NCBI GenBank assembly: GCA_033807695.1
Contig: CM066304.1
Span: 3,596,001-3,660,000 of the forward strand
DNA from: Daedaleopsis sinensis
Lineage: Eukaryota; Basidiomycota; Agaricomycetes; Polyporales; Polyporaceae
Direction: 5' to 3'
Length of the DNA stretch: 64,000 nt
Positions 38,025 to 49,843 of the stretch are shown piece by piece. The notes below the pieces were generated by a model, which was given only the letters and a program-made list of their open reading frames with translations, did not search any database and was not told where the DNA came from. The stretch's first letter is position 1. Every line of letters starts with the position of its first letter. Made by a program: the position numbers and the translations under genes.

Positions 38025-38514
38025 AGAGAGCCTAGGAATGGAACGTACGAGGAGATCGAGTGTCCCTGAGCCATGGCTGGGTAAACGCTCAGTCGGGGGA
38101 TGGTCCGGGTATCGCCAATTTGGAAATTCCGTCGGGCGAGACGCGTTGGACGGCGTCGACGAACTAAAAGACAGCGAGCAGGACCCACGTCTGTACTGAT
38201 GAGGGGAAGAAAGAGCGGGTGATGATATGATGTCCATGATTGTCTGAATTTGAGCGCAGGACGCGGAGGTTTCAGAAGTCCCACTCTCGACTCCCGGCTC
38301 GCGGGCGGCACTGCTTCCTCATTGGGCAGCGAGCTGGTGCCACGCCAACGGAGCTCGGTGTCTGCCGGCCGAGACGGGCGCGGATGCCCCGAGTGGGAAG
38401 CGCTGGAGGGAGTAGAGTTGTGCACTCAGTCGAAGCGGACTCGGACGCGCTGTCCCAGGCCCTCGCCGCGACTTGCGTCCTGTACACTACTTCCTGCCTC
38501 TTCTCCTCACCGCC

Positions 38515-39030
38515 ATGACGAGCTTCGAGAAGACCGTCAGCTCCCGGGCGGCGCTGCGCCAGTCACTGGGTCAAGCAGGGCCTGGGCTGCCTCCCTCAAC
38601 TGCCTCGACTGCTCCTCTCCCTCGCATCGACACTCGTCCGTCCCTCCGTCCGCTCTCTCTCTCTGCGTGCCATCCGCGCTGCTTGCGCTCTCCCCGCCAA
38701 CGTCCGTCCCCTCAAGTCCGTCCCTTGCCGCCCAGTCCTCCTCCGCTCCCCTCGACAACCCGAGTCCCTCCTTCGCCGACTGCCCCAAATCATCTCATGT
38801 CGACCGTGACAGACGTCGCGGCCTCCCTCGTCTGTCTGATAGCCTTTGGCTGTCCGAATAAGGCGATATGCCCCTCGTCGCCGCACCTCTGCTCGCCGTC
38901 CGCCCAAGCTTCAAACTCTGCCCGACCGACGTACGACTCTGCCCCCGCCAGCTGTGCTCCCGACGTCCGACTCTGCCCTCGCCAGAGCTCCCGACGTCCT
39001 ACAGCCCTCAAACTACGACCGACTCTCTGA
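38515..39030 (+). CDS. Low-complexity ORF of unknown coding status (unit B)
   Basis: Counterpart of 27761-28417. Starts MTSFEKTV and has 171 codons. A shorter C/T-rich repeat region and a different 3' end follow. Probably not a protein gene. Confidence 0.18.
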   Translation: MTSFEKTVSSRAALRQSLGQAGPGLPPSTASTAPLPRIDTRPSLRPLSLSACHPRCLRSPRQRPSPQVRPLPPSPPPLPSTTRVPPSPTAPNHLMSTVTDVAASLVCLIAFGCPNKAICPSSPHLCSPSAQASNSARPTYDSAPASCAPDVRLCPRQSSRRPTALKLRPTL

Positions 39031-42000
39031 CAGTCTCCGCCGCGCTTCAAATCGGAAACTCTGGCTCATCCTACTCCGACCTCGACTTCACGACTCAACA
39101 CGGGGCTGAACAGCTCTCGGACCGCCTGGTCCGCCCTTGCTAGCCGTCGTGCGTGACGACGCCCGATCTCTGCGCGGGTACCGGTACGTCGCAGTATCAG
39201 TCCTCCCACCTCCACTTCCCGCTCTTACGTGCACCGACGCATATCAACAGAACGCTTTGAACGATTCGCATCGCACGCGCCCGGCCTCACCCCGATCAGA
39301 CGAGGTCCCGGAAATCGCTTTCGCAGCGATTTCATGCGCACCGCACGGTGGCCGCCACCTCTTCCGCCACCATCCTCCTCCATCCGCTCCAACCTCGACT
39401 CTGCCACTCGACACCATTCCGGACGACCGCCGAGTGACGACCGCCGCCGTTGCCCGTGGTCATGCTTGACAACGGCACCCGATCTCTGCGCGGCAGGGGT
39501 GAAAACCCGCCACATCTCTCTCAGTCCTCGCCGGCTCGTTCGCTAACACATATCCACAGGACGCGCTGAACGTTCCGAGTCGATCGCGCGCCGTCGCACC
39601 CCGATCCGACGAGGTCGACGAATCTGCTTTCAGAGCGATTTCATGGGCCCCGGATGTCTCCGCCCTTCCGTCCGCACGACGCCGCTCCGCGTCTCGAAAC
39701 CGACACAGGGCGAGTGCGCCGGCTGTGCACGCCGCGTCCGACACGTCCGCGCGCCCGCGCCGCGACGTCTCAAACCCGGCCCTTGCGCCCTTTCAAGGCC
39801 TCGAGCCTCAAGCTTCAAGCCTCAAGCTCAAGACTCGTCCGCCCGAACTCGCGAAGTCGCTAAGCACCGCGAGAGAGCCGCCCCGCGCACGGTGAACACG
39901 CGCCGCGGGGGCGCGGAAGAGAAGACGGCGGTCGCTCGGGCGGGGTAGGACTGCGCCCGTCTGCACCCATGAAGCATCCCTACCCCGCCCCACCCCGCCC
40001 CGCCCCCGAACACCTCCCGGTCGGTCTCGGGCACACCCGCCGTGCATGGGACGGCTGCTCGGCACGCGTACCAAACGGCGCACGCGCGCAGGAGATGCTG
40101 CGCCCAGCCGGCTGCTGTCGTCTGCGCGTCGGGAGGCCGCGAGGGCCCGGAGAGCTCCCTGCCGCCAGTGTAGAGGACCTAGGCGCGTCGCCGCGCCGTG
40201 GACGCCGCCAGCACGCCTCACCCGAGTCCCGCCGGCCCACAGGCTCGTCGCCGCCGCCGGCATCCGGGACTCGCAGCGGCACGCGCGCGCGCGCGGGTGG
40301 CGGAGCGGACGGGGACGGGGACGGGGACGGGAACGGGGATGGGTGCCACGGCGCCGCCGCTGCCAGGAGCAAGTGCGCGGGCGGCCCTTAGTACTACTGT
40401 ACAGTAAAGTGAGTAGCTAGACAATACAATACACCCTCGTTCTCCCGCTATCTGAACTGGATCGGCCGGAGCCGGAGGGGCGCGGACGTGCTGAGTTCGT
40501 GCGCGGGATCCGGTCGCGGGCGTCGAGCCGCTGTTGAACGTCGAACGTCGAACGGCTGCGCGCAAAGTGGCCTACTTAGACGAGCAGACGCATGCGCAAG
40601 TGGCCGTCAGCTCGCACGCGGACCGACATGGCGGGAGGCACGGGGGCCCCCGCGGACTTGTGCGCGACGTGCCCGCGCCGCGCAGAGCCGGCTGTCGAGA
40701 CTGAGGGGACAGTCCTGAGTCAGTTGCGTGCTCCGTGTCGGCGGACAGGGACAGGGATGGGGCCCGACGTGCCTGCAGCCTGCAGCCTGGGGCCGCGGCG
40801 TGCCGTATGCGTGTAGCGTATCTGCGATGCTCGGCAGGCGGGAGCGCATGCGCACACGGGGACCTGAAGAGCGCGGTGGTGAGCGTCCGGGGAGGTGTGC
40901 GAGCGCGGACTGGAGTACGCACGTACGCACACTGGAAATGTCGCCGGGTGTGCGGACGCAACACGTCCTGGGTGCCGGCCGACTCCCAGTCAGAGTCTTG
41001 GGTGCGAGCTTGCAAACAGGTGGGGCCGGTTAGCCTGACTCGGAGCACCGCACACCCACGCAGAGACGGGCTGAGCCGTACGCGTACGTACCTGCCGGTA
41101 TGCGCGAAGGAACGCGTCGGAGCCACCGCGACGTCCTGCGAAATGATTCGATGTCAGCGAGAGCCGGAGTCGGACGAGCGGGTGCGGCACTTACCCAGTA
41201 TGTGCACTCCTGGCCCTAAGCATGCGACTCGCAGGCACGCAGCGAGCAAGTACTGACAGCTGTTCAAGTCCGGTCAGTGTAAGTAGCAGTGTTCAGACAA
41301 CTTGGTGCGGCGGACACACGTACCTTGAGTCTCCGAGTTGGTGCGCACGCGACCAACTGGCTGCGTTCCGAAAGCGAGCATGTTCACGAGAGCGTTGATA
41401 GAGATCTAGAATAGAAGACATCGACCAGTCAGTAATAGAGAAGACATGCGGACTCGAATCGAAGCTACACACTGTAAGATTGAGCATGGATCACGCCTAC
41501 ATGTTGAGCCACGCGACTTCCGGACCATCCTACAAATGAACAGGAATATATCAGTGACCGGCGTGTATGATGCAGAAGTTAATAGAAGCTGTACTTACAA
41601 CGCAGTCGAGGCTGTCGGACGTTGGCGCGAGAGTCTGGAATACGAAATATGAAGTCAGTAAAGGGTAAGGTGCAAGTTTGCTAATACGGCTACTAGAGAG
41701 ATAAACTTACAGATTATATCCGAACCATACAGTGCACCTTGCCAGCAATCGAGACCGAGCCAATAGCGCGTCGGCAGATGTCAGTCGTTCACGCCAATCA
41801 GATAGGCGTGCGGGAGAAGTGACGACGGATGAGCGGGATAAGCGGCGGGGTGGTGGGGTTCTGCTTGAAAATGAAGATGTCAGCAGCGGGTCAGAGTACA
41901 GCGAGAAGTAGTACAGACCAAGACGACGATACCAATGTGCATAGCAAACGGCTGACGGAGACGAGCCGGGGGCCGGAGACAGGGGGAGAGGAGGGGGCAA

Positions 42001-42631
42001 ACTCGAGTCGGGGGTGGGGGAAGGGAGTGCTGGTCGGACTCATCGAGGTCGTGGATGTACTTGTACTCTCAAGCTTGGCCCGTGCGCAGGCCCCACGGTC
42101 AGGAGACCAGACCGTGAGGAAGTGATACCACGCACTTCTCACGCATGCCCCAGGGGTGGAGGGCGCGGGACCAACCAGGATGCAACACGGAGACGAGGAG
42201 GACGGGAAGGGGGACCCTGCCCGTGCGCCGCAGGTTCCGAGCACGCAGGAGCCTAAAAGATTCTCAGATGTCCTCACGTAATGACATGGGCGCTCGGCTA
42301 ACGTCTGACAGAGTTCTCGACGCGATCCCGTCGTAAATTTGGGCGGAAGAGGCTCGAGGCGAGGGTCCTGTGCCGATAACACTGTGTGCAGGATTCCTCA
42401 CCGTTTTGACTGAGGTAGGCTGGGCGGAGGGATGTATCTCAGACAGAACATGTATTGTGGCTGCTGATGAGCTGCTCTGCACTTTGTATCGCGTTCAAGG
42501 CTCTGTAATAGAGGCATATCAATAAGGAATCTTGAGCTTCTGAGTTAGAATGCGAAAATACGAGACTTACGTGCAGGATAGGCCAGATACCCATGATGAC
42601 AGCCTAAACCGGTGCCAGCAAGTGCATTAAG
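39031..42631. other. Unit B interior without a recognised gene
   Basis: Same composition and elements as 28418-31930: the degenerate block pair with hairpin (39311-39333), (CG)n plus GGGGAC microsatellite (40311-40343), then splice-signal-rich DNA. Nothing recognisable on either strand. Confidence 0.4.
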
Positions 42632-43071
42632 ATGGGTATCTATAGTGGTATTCCTGTTGACAAGGGGACTGCGTCAGTTTCAGCGCAGAGATGGGGGGAA
42701 GAAAAAGGAGATAGACGCTCGGCGGTGAGTAGGGTAGTCCATATTTGGATAGTTGTTCTCGCCTTGACTAAGACGCTCATCATACCCACGGGGCCGTTCC
42801 GCACATCCTCGACGCCTCCTGCGACCGGCACAACCACTCCAGGGCAATGACACTGGCCTGCACTAGTGAGTACTATATAGTACAACTCATGTTGAAGACA
42901 ATTGGGGCCCGGGACAGCCTTGGGCCCTTTGAAGTCGGAGAGTCGAGCTTCCGCCGCCTGTCGGTCGACGGTGGCCATAGCTCCCCGCCGGGCCCCCTGT
43001 GGGCATATTGTCCCGCTGCCACCGCTGTCGCCCGAACTGACCCCCGACATAGCGAGGATTTCGCTCATTAA
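42632..43071 (+). CDS. Possible small three-exon gene, unknown (unit B)
   Basis: Exons 42632..42724, 42843..42865 and 42918..43071 join in frame to 89 codons (MGIYSGIPVDKGTAS ... FRRLSVDGGHSS ...). Sites are GTGAGT donors with CAG acceptors. The unit C copy (54489-54928) is identical. The unit A copy has ATA for ATG but is otherwise open. No known domain. Low confidence. Confidence 0.22.
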
Positions 43072-44228
43072 CAACAATATCATATCAATATTCAAGTTCG
43101 CCGTGAACGGCGGGCTACTACCCAAGTGAGTATGTACTACGTCATCTCCCGCCCAGAATATGATCCAGGATCTGAGGCGAACAGGATCAATGGGCAGTAC
43201 GTTCTGGACCTCGGCCTTTCCGGGCACGGTCGGTTGAGTTATTCTCGAGTCTCTACTACTGTGCCTGTCCACGCTGGTCATGCCATAGTCCCTTGCCGCA
43301 GCGACACAAGCTGTCCGTTTGGACAACCGCTACACATCGTTCACGAAGAGTGCGGTCAGTACACCCGCGCGGTCTGCTCAGAGACTACACAGCTACTGAA
43401 AGATGTCACGAATGAGCTGGGGACTCAGGGATATTCACAACATGCATGTTCTCACAAAGAATGGCCATGAAATTTGCATCCTTCCATGCCTTTCCGACTG
43501 CGTGTGAGTGCGTTGCAACCGTGTGACTCCGAAGGTTGACAGTTTGATGATTGGATCGGAATTGAGCAGGATAGGAATTCGTGCACATGGAGATCTCTCC
43601 CTGTGCACAGCGAATTCCTCGCCTGCTCGACTCTGATCATCATAGCGGCTGACATAGGATACAGCATGGACATGCAACGAGCTGGAGGAGATGAAGGTGA
43701 GGGGGCATTCACTCGAGAACTCGGAGCATGTCGGCGGCGTGGAGATTGTCAGAATGACCGCGTCCGAACAATGTCTAGATACACGTAAGCCGGAGAGATG
43801 CTCCGGAGACTGGAGCTCGGGCCAGACCGAGAGCTCCTAGTCTCCTCACCACCACGTTCACACCACCCACCACCTCGAAGTGTAGTCTTTCTCCCTCGGA
43901 TCTATTGCACTTGCCTACATACACACTTTCTACCATCTGCGCCGTGCCAGACATCGACAATCATCCTCCTAGCGGATACTCCCCATCTCACACTCTCCCA
44001 CATGTCCCTTGCCATTTCGAACAACACGACGCGACAGGACACAGTTGCACGTGTACCAGCCTTCGACACTCGTGAGTTTGCCGCTGGCTACACCGCGGGT
44101 GCATTGTGCTGACTCCTCAGCTCAGCTTCTCAAGATGGCGGACTAGACATGGCTTGCGAGCGATTGAGCAGAGCCTGTGGTCTCGCCTGGACATGTCGAT
44201 GCATCGATAACATGACCGCACAATATCT

Positions 44229-45046
44229 ATGGTCGTCGACGACCTTGCGGAAGACGTAGCTTGGATATTGTCATGGCGGACGATAGCGAAGCTTCGGACT
44301 GTCGATGCTCACCGTGGTACGTACCTTTATATCTCACTCCCAACACATTCCGTGGCTCACGGCGTGCACAGATGTTGTGCCGACGCCGTGCCGACAGCAC
44401 GGAAGCAGAACGGCGCGGTTTAACGTGGCGGGAGACCTCGTGGCCACGCGACACGTATCTCGTGATAATTTATATATCATGGGCGACGCGTACGCACCGC
44501 GTTTGATTCTGGACGGCGCAGCCGTCACGGTTTTAACGGAGGTCTGGCTCGACGGGGTATGTCGCCGCTCTTACGAGCACTGCAGTCGACTGACTTTGTA
44601 CTAAGTATCTTCACAGCCAGCGGCGATCGCAAGACATGACACAGAGATGCGGAGGGCAGGTGATCCGAGGTGTGCACAGGGTCATACCGTATGTTGCGGT
44701 CTTCTTTCGAGTGTCCATTGACACTCAATTCATGCGGTTCTGCAGGGCGTTCGTGAGCGGACGTCGCTTGGGCGATGAGCCAGCCGACGACATCATTGCT
44801 GAGGCTCGGAGGCCTCAACGGACCTCGTGCTCTCCGGGGGTGTTCGCGCGGCACAGCCGCGTTCGTCGCGAACGTCCTTGTAGGTACCTGGACACTGTGA
44901 AGCTTCGTGTGCTCGGCCAGAACTCGGAGTCGCGGCGAGTCGCGGTTACAGATGCCGGTACGTGCTTTGATGGCAGTTGGCGTCGACGAGACTGACAGAC
45001 AATGTCAGCGGATGCTCCCGAGACAACTCACCTGCACCGTACATAG
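44229..45046 (+). CDS. Unknown five-exon gene-like model (unit B)
   Basis: Exons 44229..44316, 44372..44556, 44621..44688, 44746..44957 and 45009..45046 give 196 aa (MVVDDLAEDVAWILS ..., DNLYIMGDAYAPRLILDG, VLTEVWLDG, ending ETTHLHRT). The introns are 55, 64, 57 and 51 nt, the size used by the confirmed genes of this window, with GTACGT, GTATGT and GTACGT donors and CAG acceptors. Between units A and B the splice sites and frame are kept through exon 3, and the exon 2 indel is a multiple of three. However, intron 1 is identical while exons differ, so I see no sign of purifying selection. No family recognised, and no signal peptide. Expression would decide whether it is a gene. Confidence 0.33.
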
Positions 45047-46062
45047 CGCCGCGGCGTTCGCGCGGCAAGGTCGAGTACGGCGTGAAGGGGGGGACGAGGG
45101 CCACTTCAAATGCCACGCGGACGGCGCCGCAACGGACGGGTACGAGTCAGATCGCAGACGAGAGTGGGTCGTCGCTCATGCGGTCCGGGTAGATGTACGT
45201 TGTCGATGTTGCAGACCTTCGCACGGTGCCGAGAGTCGCAGTGGCGGCGTGATGCATGCACAAGCATCGCATCTGCCAGTGCGTAAGTATTTCGACAGAC
45301 ATGGAGGCTGAGACGAGGCTGACAAACCTTGACAGGGCGTGCATCCGAGCACGGCACGACTCGGAGGCAGCGACGAGTGCCGTCTCGGAAGGATCGTCAA
45401 GTCTGATTGGTTCGGGGACTACAGCGACGCTCCTAAGCGTACGTAGCGCGGCGGCGCTCCCGCGGCAAAGGGGCGGTCCAGGAGGTCGCTGGACGTACCT
45501 CGACGTTGTCGCCGCGTGGGCCTTCGCGGCGCCGACTCGGCTGATCTCGCATCCGGGTACGTATATGTAAAGCTTGACGGCGGAGCGGACACGAAGAAAC
45601 TGACGGAGTTGTCAGTATCAGTGGCGGTTCCCGAGATGACTCACCTGCACTGGTGGAGGGTACCTAGCGGCGGCGCGGCAAAGCCGCGAAGTTGTCGAAT
45701 AGGTTGTTCAATGTCGTGGACCCTTGCGCGAGGCCGGGAGTCGTAGACAGGCAACTTGATGCCGCACACGGGTACGTACGTTGACAGTTGATGAAAGCAG
45801 GTCGAAGCTGACGGACGATGTCAGGGTACAGTGTTTGCGAGAGGACTCACCTGCGCGGACGTATCGCAGCCGCGGCGGCAGCAAAGCGGCGGCCATTGAC
45901 AATGTACCGTGATGGTACAAGCACGAGGCGTGGATGGCGGTGTCGAGAGTCGCAGAGCGGGAGCGCAGCATTGGGTCCGGGTGCGTAGCACGGTGCTGGC
46001 GAATGACACGACCATACTGACCGTTCCCGCGAGGAAGTCGAGTTGGTGACGTCACATGTCAG
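44958..46062 (+). repeat. Series of repeats each carrying an intron-like signal (unit B)
   Basis: Five donor-like sites (about 44958, 45283, 45557, 45771 and 45980) are each followed 50-60 nt later by a CTGAC...TGTCAG-type acceptor (ending about 45008, 45336, 45620, 45825 and 46062). Between them are related blocks with ACTCACCTGC, a GGTACMTAGCG-like motif, and GCGCGGCAAAG, and an end of the type GCGCGAGGCCGGGAGTCG. Spacing falls from 325 to 209 bp. The translation has stops in most blocks. Confidence 0.5.
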
Positions 46063-46997
46063 TGCTCGGATGTGGATCGAGTGCAGGAGGACGTCGGTGG
46101 GTGGGAAACGGTTTCGGCGGGCGGGAGACAGTTACAGCGGATGAGAACGGCGAGCGCAGAGTCGGAGATGGCGACCAGGAACAGTGGTACGGCAGATACC
46201 AGGTGCGATCACAGTCCATGCAGGTGTTTCGTTCGAGTCCAATCGAGTGCGGCGCCGTGGCAGTAGCTGCGGGCTATCCGGGTCTGGGTGTGAGCAGCGA
46301 CGCAGCGTAGTCGGCAGGAACGAGTGGTCGGCGGACGAGCGGCCGGTGGGCGGGAACGAGAACGGCGGGGCGGGGAAGAGAACGGCGGGGCGGGGACAAG
46401 ATTTGCGGCAGGGAGATATGTGGTGGAGCAGGGCACCGCGACGGAGTTGACATTCGCAGCGCGTTCCGCTCGAGTCGAGTCTGAGCCGAGTGCGAGGTGA
46501 GTGTCAGATTCGTGCATGAGCTACATAGTACCCAAGGCTGACGAGTGATCCATAGAGCACAAGACCAGAGAGAGACGCAGACGGGAGGGCTTGCGATAGA
46601 GACGGTGGCGGCGGGAAGCAAGAGGTGCGAGATGCGACGAGTCCGAGTCGTCCGTCCCAGAATGGCAATGTAGGCGCCCGGGTGTCTACTGACCGCCGAC
46701 GCCGCGACGGGGGAGTGCGCGTGCGAGGGCAGGTAGATTCGAGGGACTTGGAGCTGCACGAGTGGGCTGGTCGAGTTTCGGAGTGTCCCTGGCTCTCGAG
46801 ACGAGACTGCGAGTCTAGTCTCGAGTAGAGGACTCGGCCGAATTCTCGTCTCCCGTTCTCCTCCTCCTCCTCCACTCCTTCTCCTCCCTGTGTCGCACTG
46901 CTGTAGAGTACACAAAATATATTTCCCGTGCTACGTACACACTGTGGCCACCAGAACGCTGCCTGCCCCTGCCCCGCCCCTGCCCCCGACATCTTAT

Positions 46998-47321
46998 ACC
47001 CGTCCAGAATGCAGTCCAGTGAGCGTACGCCCGTCCAGATTACAGTCCCAGTGAGCCCCGTCCAGAATGCAGTCCAGCGAGCGTACGCCCGTCCAGATTA
47101 CAGTCCCAGTGAGCCCCGTCCAGATTACATGCCCAGTGAGCGTACGCCCGTCCAGATTACAGTCCCAGTGAGCCCCGTCCAGAATGCAGTCCAGCGAGCG
47201 TACGCCCGTCCAGATTACAGTCCCAGTGAGCCCCGTCCAGATTACATGCCCAGTGAGCGTACGCCCGTCCAGATTACAGTCCCAGTGAGCCCCGTCCAGA
47301 TTACATGCCCAGTGAGCGTAC
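46998..47321. repeat. Minisatellite, 11 monomers, at the B/C junction
   Basis: Monomers of 28-31 bp, all starting CCCGTCCAGA and ending CAGTGAGC or CAGYGAGCGTAC, alternate in two main types. The last monomer is followed by the same 75 bp that precede GH47 homology at every junction. Confidence 0.92.
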
Positions 47322-49843
47322 AGAGTTTTCACTTCCATCTCGCAGATCTTCGTCTCTCGCGCTGACAGCCACGGGCATCACCGGCGCGCCACTGCTCGAG
47401 CGCGACGAGCCCGGGGAAGAGCAGGAGAGGTGCTCGAACTGGTGCGTGGGCGCGTACCTCGGCCCGCCGACGTCGGTGACGTACATCATCTGGCGGGTCG
47501 GGGTGAGGTACAGCAGCCGGGTGAGCACCTCGTTCGTCATGAGCAGGTCTGGCGAGGGCGGTCAGTCGCGTGAGACGACGACTGCAGGAGAGAAGACTCA
47601 TGGGACACGTACACATCTGCAGGCTGGCGACGTCTTCTTTGCCGGTGAGCAGATATTGCTTGAGCAGGTACTCGTGGCCGCTATCCGCAGCACCACCGAT
47701 CGACCGAGTATCTGAGGGCCTGTGAGTCGAGCCATTCGGTCCCGGCGGTTCACCGTTCGGATAAACTCACCGCTCCCTGGCTTTCCGACACCAAGATTCC
47801 AGTGTGTCGCGAACATGCCGCCCCTGAGGCTCTTCATGGCGTTCTCGAGGCCTTGGAGTACTCGGTTTCCCTGTGATGAACATTGAGTACCAGAGGACGA
47901 GACAAAGTCAGCCAGGACCCACCGCGTCGAAGTGCCCCTTGCTGCCAGTGGCACGGGCCAGGTACGTCCACTCCAGCTGGCAAGACGCAATCTGAGCAAG
48001 AATGCTACTTTTACCGCCCATGGTCTCATTCCTAACGGATCGCGAGTTGTCAGAGGAGACCAGACACAGTATGCGTGAAATATGGGACGAACGTCGCAGG
48101 GTTGATAGCAAAGACCGGGAAGCCATGTGCCGTGTTGAACGCAGGTTCGAGAAGGTTGGCAAGATAGTCGGCCTTGTCCAGGAGGATCTTCTCGCCCGAT
48201 AACGCGTACGCTGAGAGAAGTCCGCCGAGATACCGGATGACGGTTTCGAAGAATGGTGCTGAATGCCCGAAGTAGACATGTTCGACCTGCCGAGGGCGGT
48301 TAGCATCTTCATCATACGGTGACCGGGCTGCGAGTCTGTGATGGTCATTGTGATCGGCACTGGTTAGGACAGACGGGAGAAAGTGAAGTAGGGACCAGAG
48401 CATCGTTGGGATGGGCAGAACAACAGGAAAGACCAGAGGGGGGCGAAGCTTCTCTATTGATAGCGTTCCACTCCGCCTGTCGCCAGACCTGTGCAGTGAG
48501 GACCGTGACAGTGCAGCCGCGCCCGGTGGGCCTTTGTGTACGTACCACCGCAACGAGGAGCCAGGCCTCAGATAAACTTCACGAGTAGCGAAACGATCGC
48601 AGTACGGGGCCGATATGGTGCCCGGAGAGTTAAGAATACCCCCAAGGTCGAAGGGAACGGTGCCAGACGCTTTGGAGTTTAGTATTCAACCCCTCTGAAG
48701 CAGTTGAAGAAGAGGACCGATGTTACGCCGGCCTCGGACGCACCAGTAGCGCGCCAAAGGTGCGGCACACCATCACGACGTGCAATAGCCAAACTCAATG
48801 ACTCCGAACTTGATGAGAAATCGGTCCCAGATATGTCACAAGGCAGGAAAGTCGTCCATTTCGAACGATCTCCCAGCATGTGAATGGGTGGTTGAAAATG
48901 ATGAATCGATCCGGTAACCGGAAATAGTTCTGACAATTGCCTAACAGTCTTGCGTATCCTATTGCGCAATGTGGCCGTATACAAACAGGATACGAAGACC
49001 GTCAAGACACTGTCCGGCATTGGGCTCGATTACCTTACCTGTCCCACCTCCCATTCACAGGTTGGGAAACCGTTCAAAATGACGAACCTCCACCGCTCGG
49101 AGATTTCTGAGAAATCGGTTGGAATTTCTCATGTTCCAACCGATTTCCCAGGAATTTCCGGTTCCTTGAAATCGGCGATTGCACGTCGTGCAATGTTCAA
49201 CTCCCAGTTGGGCACTGTGTGGTGGGGCGGGAGAACGGAAACAGCAGCCTGATTGATAGACGAAACGCAGCAGGGAAGTCTCCGCAGACACGGACTGGGG
49301 ATGGGAGTGTGACAGAACGGGTGCAAGCGGAGAGGGAGATGTTCGACAGACCTTGGTGTAATCCCCGTTCTGTACCATAGGCAGCGCCGCTGCGAACTCG
49401 TCGTAGAGACCCATGAAGAGCATCGTATCCAATGAGTCGACCACAGTGACATTCCACGCATTGAAGCTGCAGCACGCGTCGTGTCACGTTATAACATGCA
49501 ACCTGTCTTGGGAGGGATATACTTACTTGTTGACGCCCGCCTTGGACAACGGCAAGAGCTCATCGTAGCCCGCGGCGTGCTTTTGGTATTTGCGGTACGC
49601 GTATAGAAACGCGTCCTTGACCTGACCTGCTCGGGCGTCCCATACAGGCGCAGGGGTAGTTGGGGAGGCTGGTGGTGTCGGAGGTACTGGACTAGTGTCA
49701 CGCCAGGGCGTGTAGTCGGGCCAACGGGGCAATTGGATGTAGTAGAGGGTCGAGATGACTACTACTGCGGCCACTGCAGCGAGGATGTAACGAGTGGATC
49801 TGAGGCGTCTTGGGAGACGAAAGATAGTCGGCCGTATGCGCAT
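47301..49843 (-). pseudogene. GH47 alpha-mannosidase, 3'-truncated copy (unit C)
   Basis: Start at 49843. Exons 1-6 and part of exon 7 are present, and homology to the gene ends at 47397. Relative to unit B one base is missing in the AGCCCGGGGAAGAGCAGG stretch (about 47408-47425), shifting the frame before the junction, so the predicted tail differs (SSPGSSRSSSGAP ...) and stops at 47301. The catalytic C-terminal half is absent. Intron 2 contains a larger TIR element. Confidence 0.88.
48774..49190. mobile_element. MITE-like element with terminal inverted repeats in GH47 intron 2 (unit C)
   Basis: 417 bp bounded by CACGACGTGCAATAGCC and its complement with one mismatch, the same ends as the unit B element but with a longer and largely different interior. 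It includes a perfect 14-bp inverted repeat (49111-49124 / 49134-49147, 9-nt loop). No coding capacity. Confidence 0.6.

Larger units (their letters stand above)
35999..47396. repeat. Tandem array unit B (11.4 kb)
   Basis: Begins within GH47 exon 7 sequence and ends just before the same sequence recurs. Its left half (to about 42103) differs from unit C by scattered substitutions and indels. Its right half is nearly identical to the right half of unit C. Confidence 0.9.

Noticed and set aside
42950..42990. LSVDGG reading resembling the patatin-like phospholipase start
   Set aside because: The following GIRG-type oxyanion motif and the GxSxG serine motif are absent.
42640..43326. 228-codon minus-strand open frame (copy at 54497-55183)
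   Set aside because: The unit A counterpart is interrupted and the amino acids look like a shadow of the plus strand; no domain recognised.
46998..47321. Repeat array considered as CRISPR-like
   Set aside because: Monomers are directly adjacent without unique spacers, and the genome is eukaryotic; it is a minisatellite.
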